From contig JAAZNS010000390.1 of NCBI GenBank assembly GCA_012798185.1, positions 1 to 6,399 of the forward strand: a stretch of DNA of 6,399 nt. Reading direction: 5' to 3'. Positions 1 to 4,820 of the stretch are shown here, one piece after another. The DNA is from Chloroflexota bacterium (lineage in GTDB: Bacteria; Chloroflexota; Anaerolineae; Anaerolineales; UBA4823). Numbering within the stretch: position 1 is the stretch's first letter; every line of letters starts with the position of its first letter. The translations under genes were made by a program, and so were the position numbers. Below the pieces are notes generated by a model. That model saw only the letters and a list, made by a program, of their open reading frames with translations. It had not been told where the DNA came from and ran no database searches.

Positions 1-1
1 C

Positions 2-151
2 GGCACCCATATCAAACCAGGCTTGAATGTCGATGTTGGTAAAGACCATACATTATTTGCAACTGCTGATGGTATCGTTGTTTATGAGACAATACGGGAT
101 AATCGAAAACGTGTAAGTGTAATCCCAAGTGTGGAAGGAGCAGCACAGTAA
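2..151 (+). CDS. rpmA: 50S ribosomal protein L27, C-terminal part (5' end outside window)
   Basis: This is the last 49 codons of bacterial ribosomal protein L27, a component of the large subunit near the peptidyl transferase centre. The frame opens with GTHIKPGLNVDVGKDHTLFA, which is the conserved core of L27 (family pattern G-x-x-x-x-P-G-x-N-V-x-x-G-x-D-x-T-L-F-A). It continues through a DGIVVYE strand to a short basic tail (RDNRKRVSVIP) and stops at TAA. The start codon and N-terminus lie upstream of the window. The next gene, rpmE, begins 30 nt after the stop with no terminator between them, so the two are probably co-transcribed. In many bacteria rplU precedes rpmA and obg follows it; here a second ribosomal protein gene follows instead. 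Confidence 0.96.
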   Translation, partial: GTHIKPGLNVDVGKDHTLFATADGIVVYETIRDNRKRVSVIPSVEGAAQ

Positions 152-181
152 CCGGCAGGTTATTGTGATTTGAGAGTAATT

Positions 182-655
182 ATGAGAGCAAATATACATC
201 CAACATATTATGAAGATGCGTTGGTAATTTGCGCCTGTGGTAATACCTGGACAACAGGTTCCACTAAGAAGGAAATCCGTACCGATGTGTGTTCGAAATG
301 CCACCCGTTTTTTACCGGCGAACAGCGCATTGTTGACTCTGAAGGACAGGTCGACCGGTTCTACCGCAAATTACAGGCTCGCCAGGAATTCCTGGATGAT
401 AAAGAAGCTCGTGCTGCTGCCATGGTCTCACCAGCTCGTCCCATTGAAGAATTGGAATTGGGCACGAGGGCAACCGAGGCATTGATCAAAGCCGGCATTA
501 CCAATGTCGGTCAGGCATTGGAAAAAATGGCACAGGGCGAAGCAGCACTGCTTGGCATCGATGGGTTTGGCAGAAAATCATTAGCAGATCTCAAGAAAAA
601 ATTACGCTCATTTGGTTATGAATTACCAGAGATTATCGACGAGATTACTGTTTAA
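182..655 (+). CDS. rpmE: 50S ribosomal protein L31 fused to an RNA polymerase alpha-CTD-like domain
   Basis: The 157-aa product is about twice the usual L31 length (roughly 65-90 aa). Residues 1-65 are a complete zinc-binding L31: MRANIHPTYYEDA start, C17-x-C19-G, C37-SK-C40-HPFFTG, then the typical GQVDRFYRK end. A charged, probably helical linker (about 66-85) leads to residues 86-150, which resemble the C-terminal domain of RNA polymerase alpha: PIEELELGTRATEAL, then LIKAGITNVG, a GEAALLGIDGFG segment and GRKSLADLKKKL. By eye, R96, G130, K132 and S133 match the E. coli DNA-contact residues R265, G296, K298 and S299, while the N268 equivalent is Glu99. The first half would act in the 50S subunit; the role of the second half is unknown. 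ATG 182 is chosen because L31 normally starts just before the IHP motif; TTG 170 in the same frame would add four residues. The ribosome-binding site is weak. A strong terminator follows. The frame is continuous, so this is not a visible frameshift artefact. Confidence 0.93.
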   Translation: MRANIHPTYYEDALVICACGNTWTTGSTKKEIRTDVCSKCHPFFTGEQRIVDSEGQVDRFYRKLQARQEFLDDKEARAAAMVSPARPIEELELGTRATEALIKAGITNVGQALEKMAQGEAALLGIDGFGRKSLADLKKKLRSFGYELPEIIDEITV

Positions 656-682
656 CAATCATCGAATAACAGTTTAAACAAT

Positions 683-712
683 AAAAATCACCCGCAATGG
701 GTGATTTTTTTT
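683..712 (+). terminator. Intrinsic terminator after rpmE
   Basis: A perfect 11-bp stem (683-693 AAAAATCACCC with 699-709) closes over a GCAAT loop and ends in a run of eight T (705-712). It starts 27 nt after the rpmE stop and points along the + strand. It should end the rpmA-rpmE transcript and separate it from tdk. The A-tract on the left makes it potentially active on the other strand too, but no - strand gene lies on its right side. Confidence 0.9.
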
Positions 713-821
713 ACCAAGTTAATCCAAGGATTCTAATGATAAGCAGCGATAGGTATAAATTAATTAAAATGTCTATGATAAAATCAAAAAAACGCCGTTC
801 AACAGAAAAAACCCAAATATC

Positions 822-835
822 TATCATCAATGATA
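822..835. repeat. Short perfect inverted repeat upstream of tdk
   Basis: TATCAT-CA-ATGATA is a 6-2-6 perfect palindrome in the AT-rich 713-912 leader of the tdk operon, 77 nt before the start codon. Its size and position would suit an operator. Such short AT-rich palindromes also arise by chance, and I recognise no known regulator site. Confidence 0.25.
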
Positions 836-881
836 ATTTATATTTGATTTATAAGAGCTGTTCCACCATAGCTTAAACAGT

Positions 882-887
882 TACAAT
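882..887 (+). promoter_or_regulatory. Possible -10 element for the tdk-hpt-cca operon
   Basis: TACAAT matches the sigma-70 -10 consensus at five of six positions, 25 nt before the tdk ATG. No convincing -35 hexamer sits 16-18 bp upstream. A promoter is required somewhere in 713-912 because a terminator precedes tdk, but this exact placement is tentative. Confidence 0.2.
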
Positions 888-897
888 ATTCGTTATT

Positions 898-904
898 GAA
901 AGGA
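898..904 (+). promoter_or_regulatory. Ribosome-binding site of tdk
   Basis: GAAAGGA lies 8 nt before ATG 913. It is the clearest Shine-Dalgarno sequence among the + strand genes here and supports that start. Confidence 0.65.
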
Positions 905-912
905 TATGATTT

Positions 913-1485
913 ATGAAACATCATACTGGTTCTGTGGAAGTCATAACCGGTTCCATGTTCAGCGGTAAAACCGATGAACTGATCCGGAGGCTGCGCCGGG
1001 CAACGATTGCTCGTCAAAAAGTGCAGGTGTTTAAACCGGCTATTGATAACCGTTATAACACCGAGAAGGTGACTTCACATGCTGGTAGTAACTTTGAGGC
1101 TTTTCCAATAAAATCTTCTGCTGAAATAAAAATGTATTTGGAGGACGATACAACTGTGGTGGCAATTGACGAGGCTCAATTTTTTGATAATGATATTATT
1201 CATATTGTTCAAGAATTAGCAAATGAGGGAAAAAGGGTTATCGTAGCAGGACTGGATACCGATTTTCGTGGTGAGCCTTTTGGACCAATGCCCGTGATAA
1301 TAGCCCAAGCTGAAGATGTGGATAAGCTGCACGCTATATGCATGGAATGCGGTGAACCTGCTACACGAACGCAAAGACTTGTTAATGGGAAACCTGCCCA
1401 CTTTAACGATCCAGTTGTTATTGTTGGAGCATCAGAAATGTATGAAGCCCGGTGCAGAAAACATCATATTGTTCCCAGAGATTGA
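913..1485 (+). CDS. tdk: Thymidine kinase (type II, TK1-like)
   Basis: The 190-aa cytoplasmic enzyme phosphorylates thymidine with ATP to dTMP in the pyrimidine salvage pathway; the family is typically feedback-inhibited by dTTP. The Walker A loop is GSMFSGKT (residues 13-20). The Walker B/catalytic segment is VAIDEAQFF (83-91), with Glu87 the expected catalytic base. The structural zinc site is visible as C143-ME-C146 and C181-RK-H184. The lasso region that binds the nucleoside lies between them (VVIVGASEMYEARC). The length is normal for bacterial type II thymidine kinase. ATG 913 is supported by GAAAGGA 8 nt upstream and leaves only 12 residues before the P-loop, as is usual. It is the first gene of a three-gene run, with hpt starting 26 nt after its stop. 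The order rpmE then tdk is also known from Bacillus, though here a terminator splits them. Confidence 0.96.
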   Translation: MKHHTGSVEVITGSMFSGKTDELIRRLRRATIARQKVQVFKPAIDNRYNTEKVTSHAGSNFEAFPIKSSAEIKMYLEDDTTVVAIDEAQFFDNDIIHIVQELANEGKRVIVAGLDTDFRGEPFGPMPVIIAQAEDVDKLHAICMECGEPATRTQRLVNGKPAHFNDPVVIVGASEMYEARCRKHHIVPRD

Positions 1486-1511
1486 AAAGCCAGTATTGGG
1501 AAAAATAACCT

Positions 1512-2072
1512 ATGCAAAATTATAAAGAATTCCTGGAAGAAATCATTATCTCGGAGAATCAACTTCAAAAACGCATTGCCGAACTAGGAGCTGAAATAAG
1601 CCGGGATTATAAGGGGGAGACATTACATTTAATTTGTATTTTAAGGGGTGGTGTTCTTTTTCTGGCTGATTTGATGCGCCATATTACTGTGCCTAATTCG
1701 ATAGATTTCATGGCAGTATCGTCCTATGGCGCCGGTGCAAGACAATCGTCCGGTAAGGTCAGGATCACTTTAGATTTACAAGAAGATATTCGCAACAGAC
1801 ATGTCCTGCTAGTTGAAGACATCGTCGACAGCGGATATACGATTGCTTCTGTTATCGATTTTTTGGAAACACGGCATCCCAAAAGCCTCAAGGTATGCAC
1901 ATTATTAAATAAACAAGAACGCCGAGAAATTCCAGTGCCAATCGATTATTGTGGTTTCGTCATTCCCGATAAATTTGTATTTGGGTATGGGTTGGACCTG
2001 GATGAGCTTTATCGCAACTTACCATTTATTGGCACCGTGAATACCAGTCGATATACGCCCCCTGATCATTAA
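1512..2072 (+). CDS. hpt: Hypoxanthine (guanine) phosphoribosyltransferase
   Basis: This 186-aa purine salvage enzyme transfers the phosphoribosyl group of PRPP to hypoxanthine or guanine, giving IMP or GMP. The PRPP-binding signature VLLVEDIVDSGYT covers residues 98-110, with the acidic pair E102-D103 and the likely catalytic base D106. Upstream lie loop I (LRGG, 44-47) and the flexible loop with the SSYG motif (70-73) followed by SSGKVRITLD. Downstream are the purine-binding K134 and the IPDKFVFGYGLD block (151-162), which normally stacks on the base and contributes a magnesium-binding aspartate. The length is typical for bacterial Hpt. The start ATG 1512 has only a weak GGGAAA upstream, so it may be translated by coupling from tdk. 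cca follows after 5 nt. The name hprT is used for the same family. Confidence 0.95.
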   Translation: MQNYKEFLEEIIISENQLQKRIAELGAEISRDYKGETLHLICILRGGVLFLADLMRHITVPNSIDFMAVSSYGAGARQSSGKVRITLDLQEDIRNRHVLLVEDIVDSGYTIASVIDFLETRHPKSLKVCTLLNKQERREIPVPIDYCGFVIPDKFVFGYGLDLDELYRNLPFIGTVNTSRYTPPDH

Positions 2073-2077
2073 TCATC

Positions 2078-3559
2078 GTGATTGAATTTGAAAATACAGT
2101 TATGAATTTTATCCCCGAGGAAATAAGCAAGGCGCTGCCGCGCCATTTGCCGATTTACCTGGTTGGGGGGGCTGTACGAGATGCCATTTTAGGACGAAGG
2201 GTGGTTGACCTGGACTTTGTTCTTTCGAATCAAGTATTAAAAACTGCGCGTTCTTTAGCCAATATTTTGCAAGGTGATTTTTATGTATTGGATGATGAAC
2301 GCCAAATTGGGCGGGTCATTATTGAAAATGACAAATATAGACGTCAAATTTTGGATTTTGCATTGCTACGCGGGTCATCTCTAGAGGATGATCTCAAGCA
2401 AAGGGACTTCACCATCAACGCTATGGCGCTGGATGTTGGTAATCCAACTCAATTAATCGATCCCTTGAGTGGCAGCCGCGATTTACGTGAAAAAGTTCTG
2501 AGGGTTTGTTCTGATTCATCAATCGATGATGATCCTGTACGTATATTGCGGGCGATTAGGATGGCTTCGACGTATCAATTAAGAATTCATCCGCACACAT
2601 TATCACTGATACGCCGGGGAATTAACCGATTGAATGAAGTCTCAGCAGAACGTATTCGGGATGAAATTTTCCGATTGCTGGATACCCCAGGCTGGGCTAC
2701 TTCCTTGCGAGCCCTGGATATGCTTGGGGTAATTAAAATAATTTTCCCCGAGTTAGAGGGATTAAAAAATATCAAAGTTCAGGGAAACCAAAAGAAAAGT
2801 AAATGGGAGCATACTCTGGAAGTTATTCACCACCTGGAGAATTTGCTTTCTGTGTTAGCGCAGCTGCCTGATCAGGATACTGGCAATAATCTGATGATGG
2901 GTTTAGTAAATTTAAAAATCGGACGGTACCGGAATCCCTTGAACGAACATTTGGAAACCCGTTTTTCATCAGGCAGATCGGCAAGACAAGCCTTGTTATT
3001 AGCGGCAACATTCCATCAGGTAGAAGATAATAACCATTTCTCCGATGTGGATCAGAAGAAAAGGTTAATTACTGAAAATCGAAGAATAAATTTAATTTCC
3101 CGATTGCAGACTCTTTGTTTGAGCAATCAGGAGGTCGATCGCATTATCAAAATCAACGCCAATTATTTCTCGCCGCTAATACCCGCGAATCCAGATCAAT
3201 TGCCTGAAAGACGAGAAGTATACCGCTTTTTTAATTATTGTGGTGAAGCGGGGATCGATGCCGGGTTATTATTCCTGGCGAACACACTGGCTCATGGCGG
3301 ATTGGATTTATCCCCCGAGGTATTTGAGCACCAGTTAAGTATCGTCAGATCCCTTTATGAAGCCTGGTGGGAAAAGCATGAAGTATTGATTTCACCCACG
3401 CTATTGATCAATGGAGATGACTTGATAAATATATTTAAGCTTACCCCTGGTCCGCTTTTGGGGAAAATTTTATCCGAATTAAAGGAAGCTCAGGCAATTG
3501 GTGAAGTAACTTCGCGAGAAGAAGCATTATCTTTTGTAAAAGTATTATTGAAAAATTAA
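2078..3559 (+). CDS. cca: Class II CCA tRNA nucleotidyltransferase / poly(A) polymerase family protein with a degenerate HD domain
   Basis: The 493-aa product belongs to the class II tRNA nucleotidyltransferases, which build or repair the 3' CCA end of tRNA from CTP and ATP. The head domain is intact: YLVGGAVRD (27-35), the metal-binding D44-x-D46, QRDFTINAMA (108-117), IDPLSG (127-132) and DDDPVRILRAIRMA (150-163), corresponding to the nucleotide-selecting EDxxR region. The neck RNA-binding helices follow (about 164-228). The next region has WEHTLEVIHH (243-252), like the first motif of an HD domain, but the HD pair reads H313-Q314 (TFHQVED) and the usual later GHE motif is not visible, so the phosphohydrolase site appears lost. 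The C-terminal end (LINGDDLINIFKLTPGPLLGKIL) is family-typical. GTG 2078, 5 nt after hpt, is taken as the start; ATG 2102 would also keep every motif, and neither has a good ribosome-binding site. Whether it adds CCA, CC only or A only cannot be decided by eye. Confidence 0.9.
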   Translation: MIEFENTVMNFIPEEISKALPRHLPIYLVGGAVRDAILGRRVVDLDFVLSNQVLKTARSLANILQGDFYVLDDERQIGRVIIENDKYRRQILDFALLRGSSLEDDLKQRDFTINAMALDVGNPTQLIDPLSGSRDLREKVLRVCSDSSIDDDPVRILRAIRMASTYQLRIHPHTLSLIRRGINRLNEVSAERIRDEIFRLLDTPGWATSLRALDMLGVIKIIFPELEGLKNIKVQGNQKKSKWEHTLEVIHHLENLLSVLAQLPDQDTGNNLMMGLVNLKIGRYRNPLNEHLETRFSSGRSARQALLLAATFHQVEDNNHFSDVDQKKRLITENRRINLISRLQTLCLSNQEVDRIIKINANYFSPLIPANPDQLPERREVYRFFNYCGEAGIDAGLLFLANTLAHGGLDLSPEVFEHQLSIVRSLYEAWWEKHEVLISPTLLINGDDLINIFKLTPGPLLGKILSELKEAQAIGEVTSREEALSFVKVLLKN

Positions 3560-3607
3560 AAAAGCTGTGTAAATATTGTTTTTTTAGTAAATAGTGGACA
3601 TTGATTT

Positions 3608-3628
3608 TCCAGAAAATTGGATTTTTTT
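3608..3628 (+). terminator. Weak candidate terminator after cca
   Basis: TCCA-(6 nt)-TGGA forms a 4-bp stem followed by seven T (3622-3628), between the converging cca and small cysteine-rich genes. The stem is short, so this is only a candidate. I see no stronger hairpin in 3560-3666, although some termination would be expected between two convergent genes. Confidence 0.25.
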
Positions 3629-3666
3629 ATCTTTTCCCCAACTTTTCATTCACTAAGCAAATCATA

Positions 3667-3963
3667 TTAGGGGAATAATTCTCCCAAAACTGGTTGATAA
3701 TAGCAGCGGCACCCTAGAGGATTTGAGCATCCTTCAATCGGGATGACGGGCAATGTATCTTTGGCGTAAGCGCCTTCTGCCTGCCGACATGCGGGGCAGC
3801 AATCATCGTTTACTGCTACTCTGATGTAGGAGATCCGCGGGTTTTCTCGAATTCTTTTTAATGCAATCGCAGATTCAGAGAACATTTTTAAATCTGCCTG
3901 ACAATTCCCGCATCGAGTTGCAGTATCAGGCGATTGCGTATGACATTGAGAACAAATTTGCAT
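3667..3963 (-). CDS. Small cysteine-rich protein: zinc ribbon plus C-terminal Cys cluster, function unknown
   Basis: I do not recognise this 98-aa protein as a named gene. Residues 1-25 are a zinc ribbon (C4-SQ-C7 and C18-GN-C21), and resemble the ribbon at the N-terminus of the histidine kinase at 4821. A short basic helix follows (about 29-41). The C-terminal half (43-98) has a second set: C55/C56-PA-C59, then C79 and the G84-C85-R-C87 motif, ending in YYQPV. The spacing CxxC...G...Y...LP...P...GCRC recalls the small Cys domain at the end of phage Mu F/SPP1 gp7-type minor head proteins, a resemblance by eye only. No signal peptide or membrane segment is seen. The start is well fixed by AAGGAGGT 4 nt upstream, the best ribosome-binding site in the window. 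It lies downstream of the receiver gene on the same strand, but a terminator separates them, so it probably has its own promoter in 3976-4023. Confidence 0.85.
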   Translation of the reverse strand: MQICSQCHTQSPDTATRCGNCQADLKMFSESAIALKRIRENPRISYIRVAVNDDCCPACRQAEGAYAKDTLPVIPIEGCSNPLGCRCYYQPVLGELFP

Positions 3964-3967
3964 TAAT

Positions 3968-3975
3968 ACCTCCTT
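3968..3975 (-). promoter_or_regulatory. Strong ribosome-binding site of the small cysteine-rich gene
   Basis: Read on the - strand, AAGGAGGT stands 4 nt before the ATG at 3963-3961. It is a near-perfect Shine-Dalgarno sequence, unlike the weak ones of most other genes here, and it decides the start. Confidence 0.85.
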
Positions 3976-4023
3976 CTGTGTGAAATTATTTTAATCGATG
4001 ATTGATACAATGCGTGCATAAAT

Positions 4024-4054
4024 AAAAAAAATCCCCGATAAGGGGATTTTTTTT
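4024..4054 (-). terminator. Intrinsic terminator after the receiver gene, symmetric (works on either strand)
   Basis: An A-tract plus TCCCC (4024-4036) pairs with GGGGA plus a T-tract (4042-4054) over a GATAA loop: 13 bp, perfect. Because A8 and T8 flank the GC core it has a U-tract in either direction. On the - strand it ends transcripts of the receiver gene (stop at 4082) before the small cysteine-rich gene. No + strand gene lies between 3560 and here, so the - strand use is the relevant one. Confidence 0.88.
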
Positions 4055-4081
4055 ATGAAGTAAAAATTAGTTTGAGAACTC

Positions 4082-4498
4082 TTATGCTTTTATGGAAAGC
4101 TTTCCGGTACCGGATTCTTCTGCTCTTGCCCGTCTGGCTAGCCGTTTTAAGTGGGCAACTAAAACACTGTTAGGTATAGGTTTGATTAAATAATCATCTG
4201 CCCCTTCATCCAACGCTTTAGCAACCAGTTCTGGCTTGCTTACTGCAGAAAGAACTAAAATTGGTACCTGGCTAAAAGCGCGAATCGACCTGGTGACTTC
4301 CCAGCCGTCCATATCTGGCATTAATAGGTCCAGAATCACCACTTCTGGTTTTATCTGCTTAGCGGCTTCGATGCCATCGGGTCCCGTACTTGCCTCGAAG
4401 ACATCAAAAGCAAAAGGCTCTAATACTAATTTAAGCATTTCGCTCATAGTTTTGTCATCGTCGATGACCAGTACTTTTGTAGGAAACCCATTATCCAC
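4082..4498 (-). CDS. Single-domain response regulator (receiver only)
   Basis: The 138-aa product is a CheY-like receiver that would accept phosphate from a histidine kinase. The acidic pocket D13-D14 follows VLVI; the phospho-acceptor is D57 in VVILDLLMPDMDGWE; the switch residue S84 (ILVLSA), Y103 and the conserved K106-P107 (DDYLIKPI) are all present, so it should be phosphorylatable. After the last receiver helix (AHLKRLARRARAEE) only about ten residues remain (SGTGKLSIKA). In OmpR/PhoB regulators a winged-helix domain would begin here; none follows, and the - strand runs into stop codons and then a terminator. The start is GTG at 4498-4496, with GAGG 8 nt upstream. It is divergent from the histidine kinase at 4821, its likely partner by position. 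It could act by protein-protein contact, or be a shortened OmpR-type regulator. Confidence 0.93.
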   Translation of the reverse strand: MDNGFPTKVLVIDDDKTMSEMLKLVLEPFAFDVFEASTGPDGIEAAKQIKPEVVILDLLMPDMDGWEVTRSIRAFSQVPILVLSAVSKPELVAKALDEGADDYLIKPIPNSVLVAHLKRLARRARAEESGTGKLSIKA

Positions 4499-4506
4499 TG
4501 AAAAAA

Positions 4507-4510
4507 CCTC
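4507..4510 (-). promoter_or_regulatory. Ribosome-binding site of the receiver gene
   Basis: Read on the - strand, GAGG followed by an 8-nt spacer precedes GTG 4498. It supports the GTG rather than a later ATG as the start, and the full first receiver strand (KVLVIDDD) requires it. Confidence 0.6.
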
Positions 4511-4637
4511 GAATATGCTTGAATTTACAAATTTTTTACCGCCATGACTTTCTGGTTACCGTTTCAATTATGCACTAAAAAAAACCGTCCGTACCTTACA
4601 GATACTTTACAAGTAGCGATGATCTAGCGCATGATTT

Positions 4638-4653
4638 TAGTATTAGAATACTA
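4638..4653. repeat. Perfect 16-bp palindrome, possible operator
   Basis: TAGTATT-AG-AATACTA is a perfect 7-2-7 inverted repeat in the middle of the divergent intergenic region. It contains the first of four GAATAC/GTATTC hexamers found there. The form fits a dimeric regulator site. No known consensus is recognised. Confidence 0.4.
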
Positions 4654-4695
4654 TTTGCATAAGTTGGAGGAGATACTAAGAGGGGATTCAATTTT

Positions 4696-4740
4696 ATGTA
4701 TTCTTTATCAATATACTCCAATAAATTTACTTGTATCTGA
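4696..4740 (+). CDS. Possible 14-codon leader ORF upstream of the kinase
   Basis: ATG 4696 to TGA 4740 encodes MYSLSIYSNKFTCI. A purine-rich AGAGGGGA (4679-4686) lies 9 nt before the ATG, and a GGAGGAG (4666-4672) further up, which is better than the kinase's own start context. The ORF sits inside the inverted repeat 4698-4756, so its translation could affect that structure. It is too short for any coding statistic and may well be chance. Confidence 0.15.
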   Translation: MYSLSIYSNKFTCI

Positions 4741-4756
4741 TAAAATTAAAGAATAC
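4698..4756 (+). repeat. Inverted repeat with long loop ahead of the kinase gene
   Basis: GTATTCTTTA (4698-4707) is the exact reverse complement of TAAAGAATAC (4747-4756), with 39 nt between. In RNA it could form a 10-bp, mostly A-U stem 64 nt before the kinase ATG. In DNA it is a pair of oppositely oriented sites. There is no U-run directly after it, so it is not an intrinsic terminator. Confidence 0.4.
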
Positions 4757-4820
4757 GATTAGTCAATAACATATTCCTTGTTTATTGAAATATTTTTATT
4801 AGAGTATTCATTTTTATTAT

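Larger units (their letters stand above)
4646..4809. repeat. Four GAATAC/GTATTC hexamers in alternating orientation at about 52.5-bp spacing
   Basis: GAATAC occurs at 4646-4651 and 4751-4756 and its reverse complement GTATTC at 4698-4703 and 4804-4809. Start-to-start distances are 52, 53 and 53 bp, near five helical turns, and the two same-strand copies are 105 bp apart. The two forward copies extend to AGAATAC(T/G)ATT, 10 of 11 identical. The last copy ends 11 bp before the kinase start codon. This could be a set of sites for a regulator bound on one DNA face; that is an inference from spacing alone. Confidence 0.4.
4499..4820. other. Divergent intergenic region between receiver and kinase genes
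   Basis: These 322 nt must hold the promoters of both divergent genes. The half next to the kinase is very AT-rich. I find no sigma-70 promoter with both hexamers convincing. Weak candidates for the kinase are TTGTAT (4731-4736) with TACGAT (4754-4759), spacer 17, and TTGTTT (4778-4783) with TAGAGT (4800-4805), spacer 16; the latter would give an almost leaderless mRNA. On the receiver side a CATAAT reads on the - strand near 4570-4575 without a partner. The region also carries the palindrome, phased hexamers and short ORF listed separately. No tRNA or known riboswitch is recognisable. Confidence 0.6.

Noticed and set aside
170..181. TTG 170 as the rpmE start
   Set aside because: L31 proteins begin right before the IHP motif; ATG 182 gives the usual N-terminus and TTG has no ribosome-binding site.
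53..304. Open frame of 83 codons on the - strand
   Set aside because: It lies opposite the rpmA end and rpmE, both clear genes, and its translation shows no domain or good ribosome-binding site.
237..485. Open frame of 82 codons on the + strand inside rpmE
   Set aside because: It is a shifted reading of the L31/alpha-CTD gene with no family resemblance.
1216..1525. Open frames at 1216-1401 (-) and 1316-1525 (+) overlapping tdk
   Set aside because: Both overlap the tdk zinc-site coding region, whose frame is certain; neither shows a recognisable domain.
2587..3011. Two 62-codon open frames on the - strand inside cca
   Set aside because: They are antisense to a well-supported gene and have no domain features.
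3555..3592. A-tract and T-tract just after cca as a terminator
   Set aside because: Six A and seven T could pair, but there is no GC core and the inner bases do not match.
4236..4547. Open frame of 103 codons on the + strand opposite the receiver gene
   Set aside because: The receiver frame has all catalytic residues; the + strand product is low-complexity Ser/Thr-rich, as expected for an antisense shadow.
4589..4617. Near-repeat of TTACA and TACTT-TAC-AAGTA palindrome
   Set aside because: Five-base arms in AT-rich DNA with no link to a start site or to the hexamer array; likely chance.
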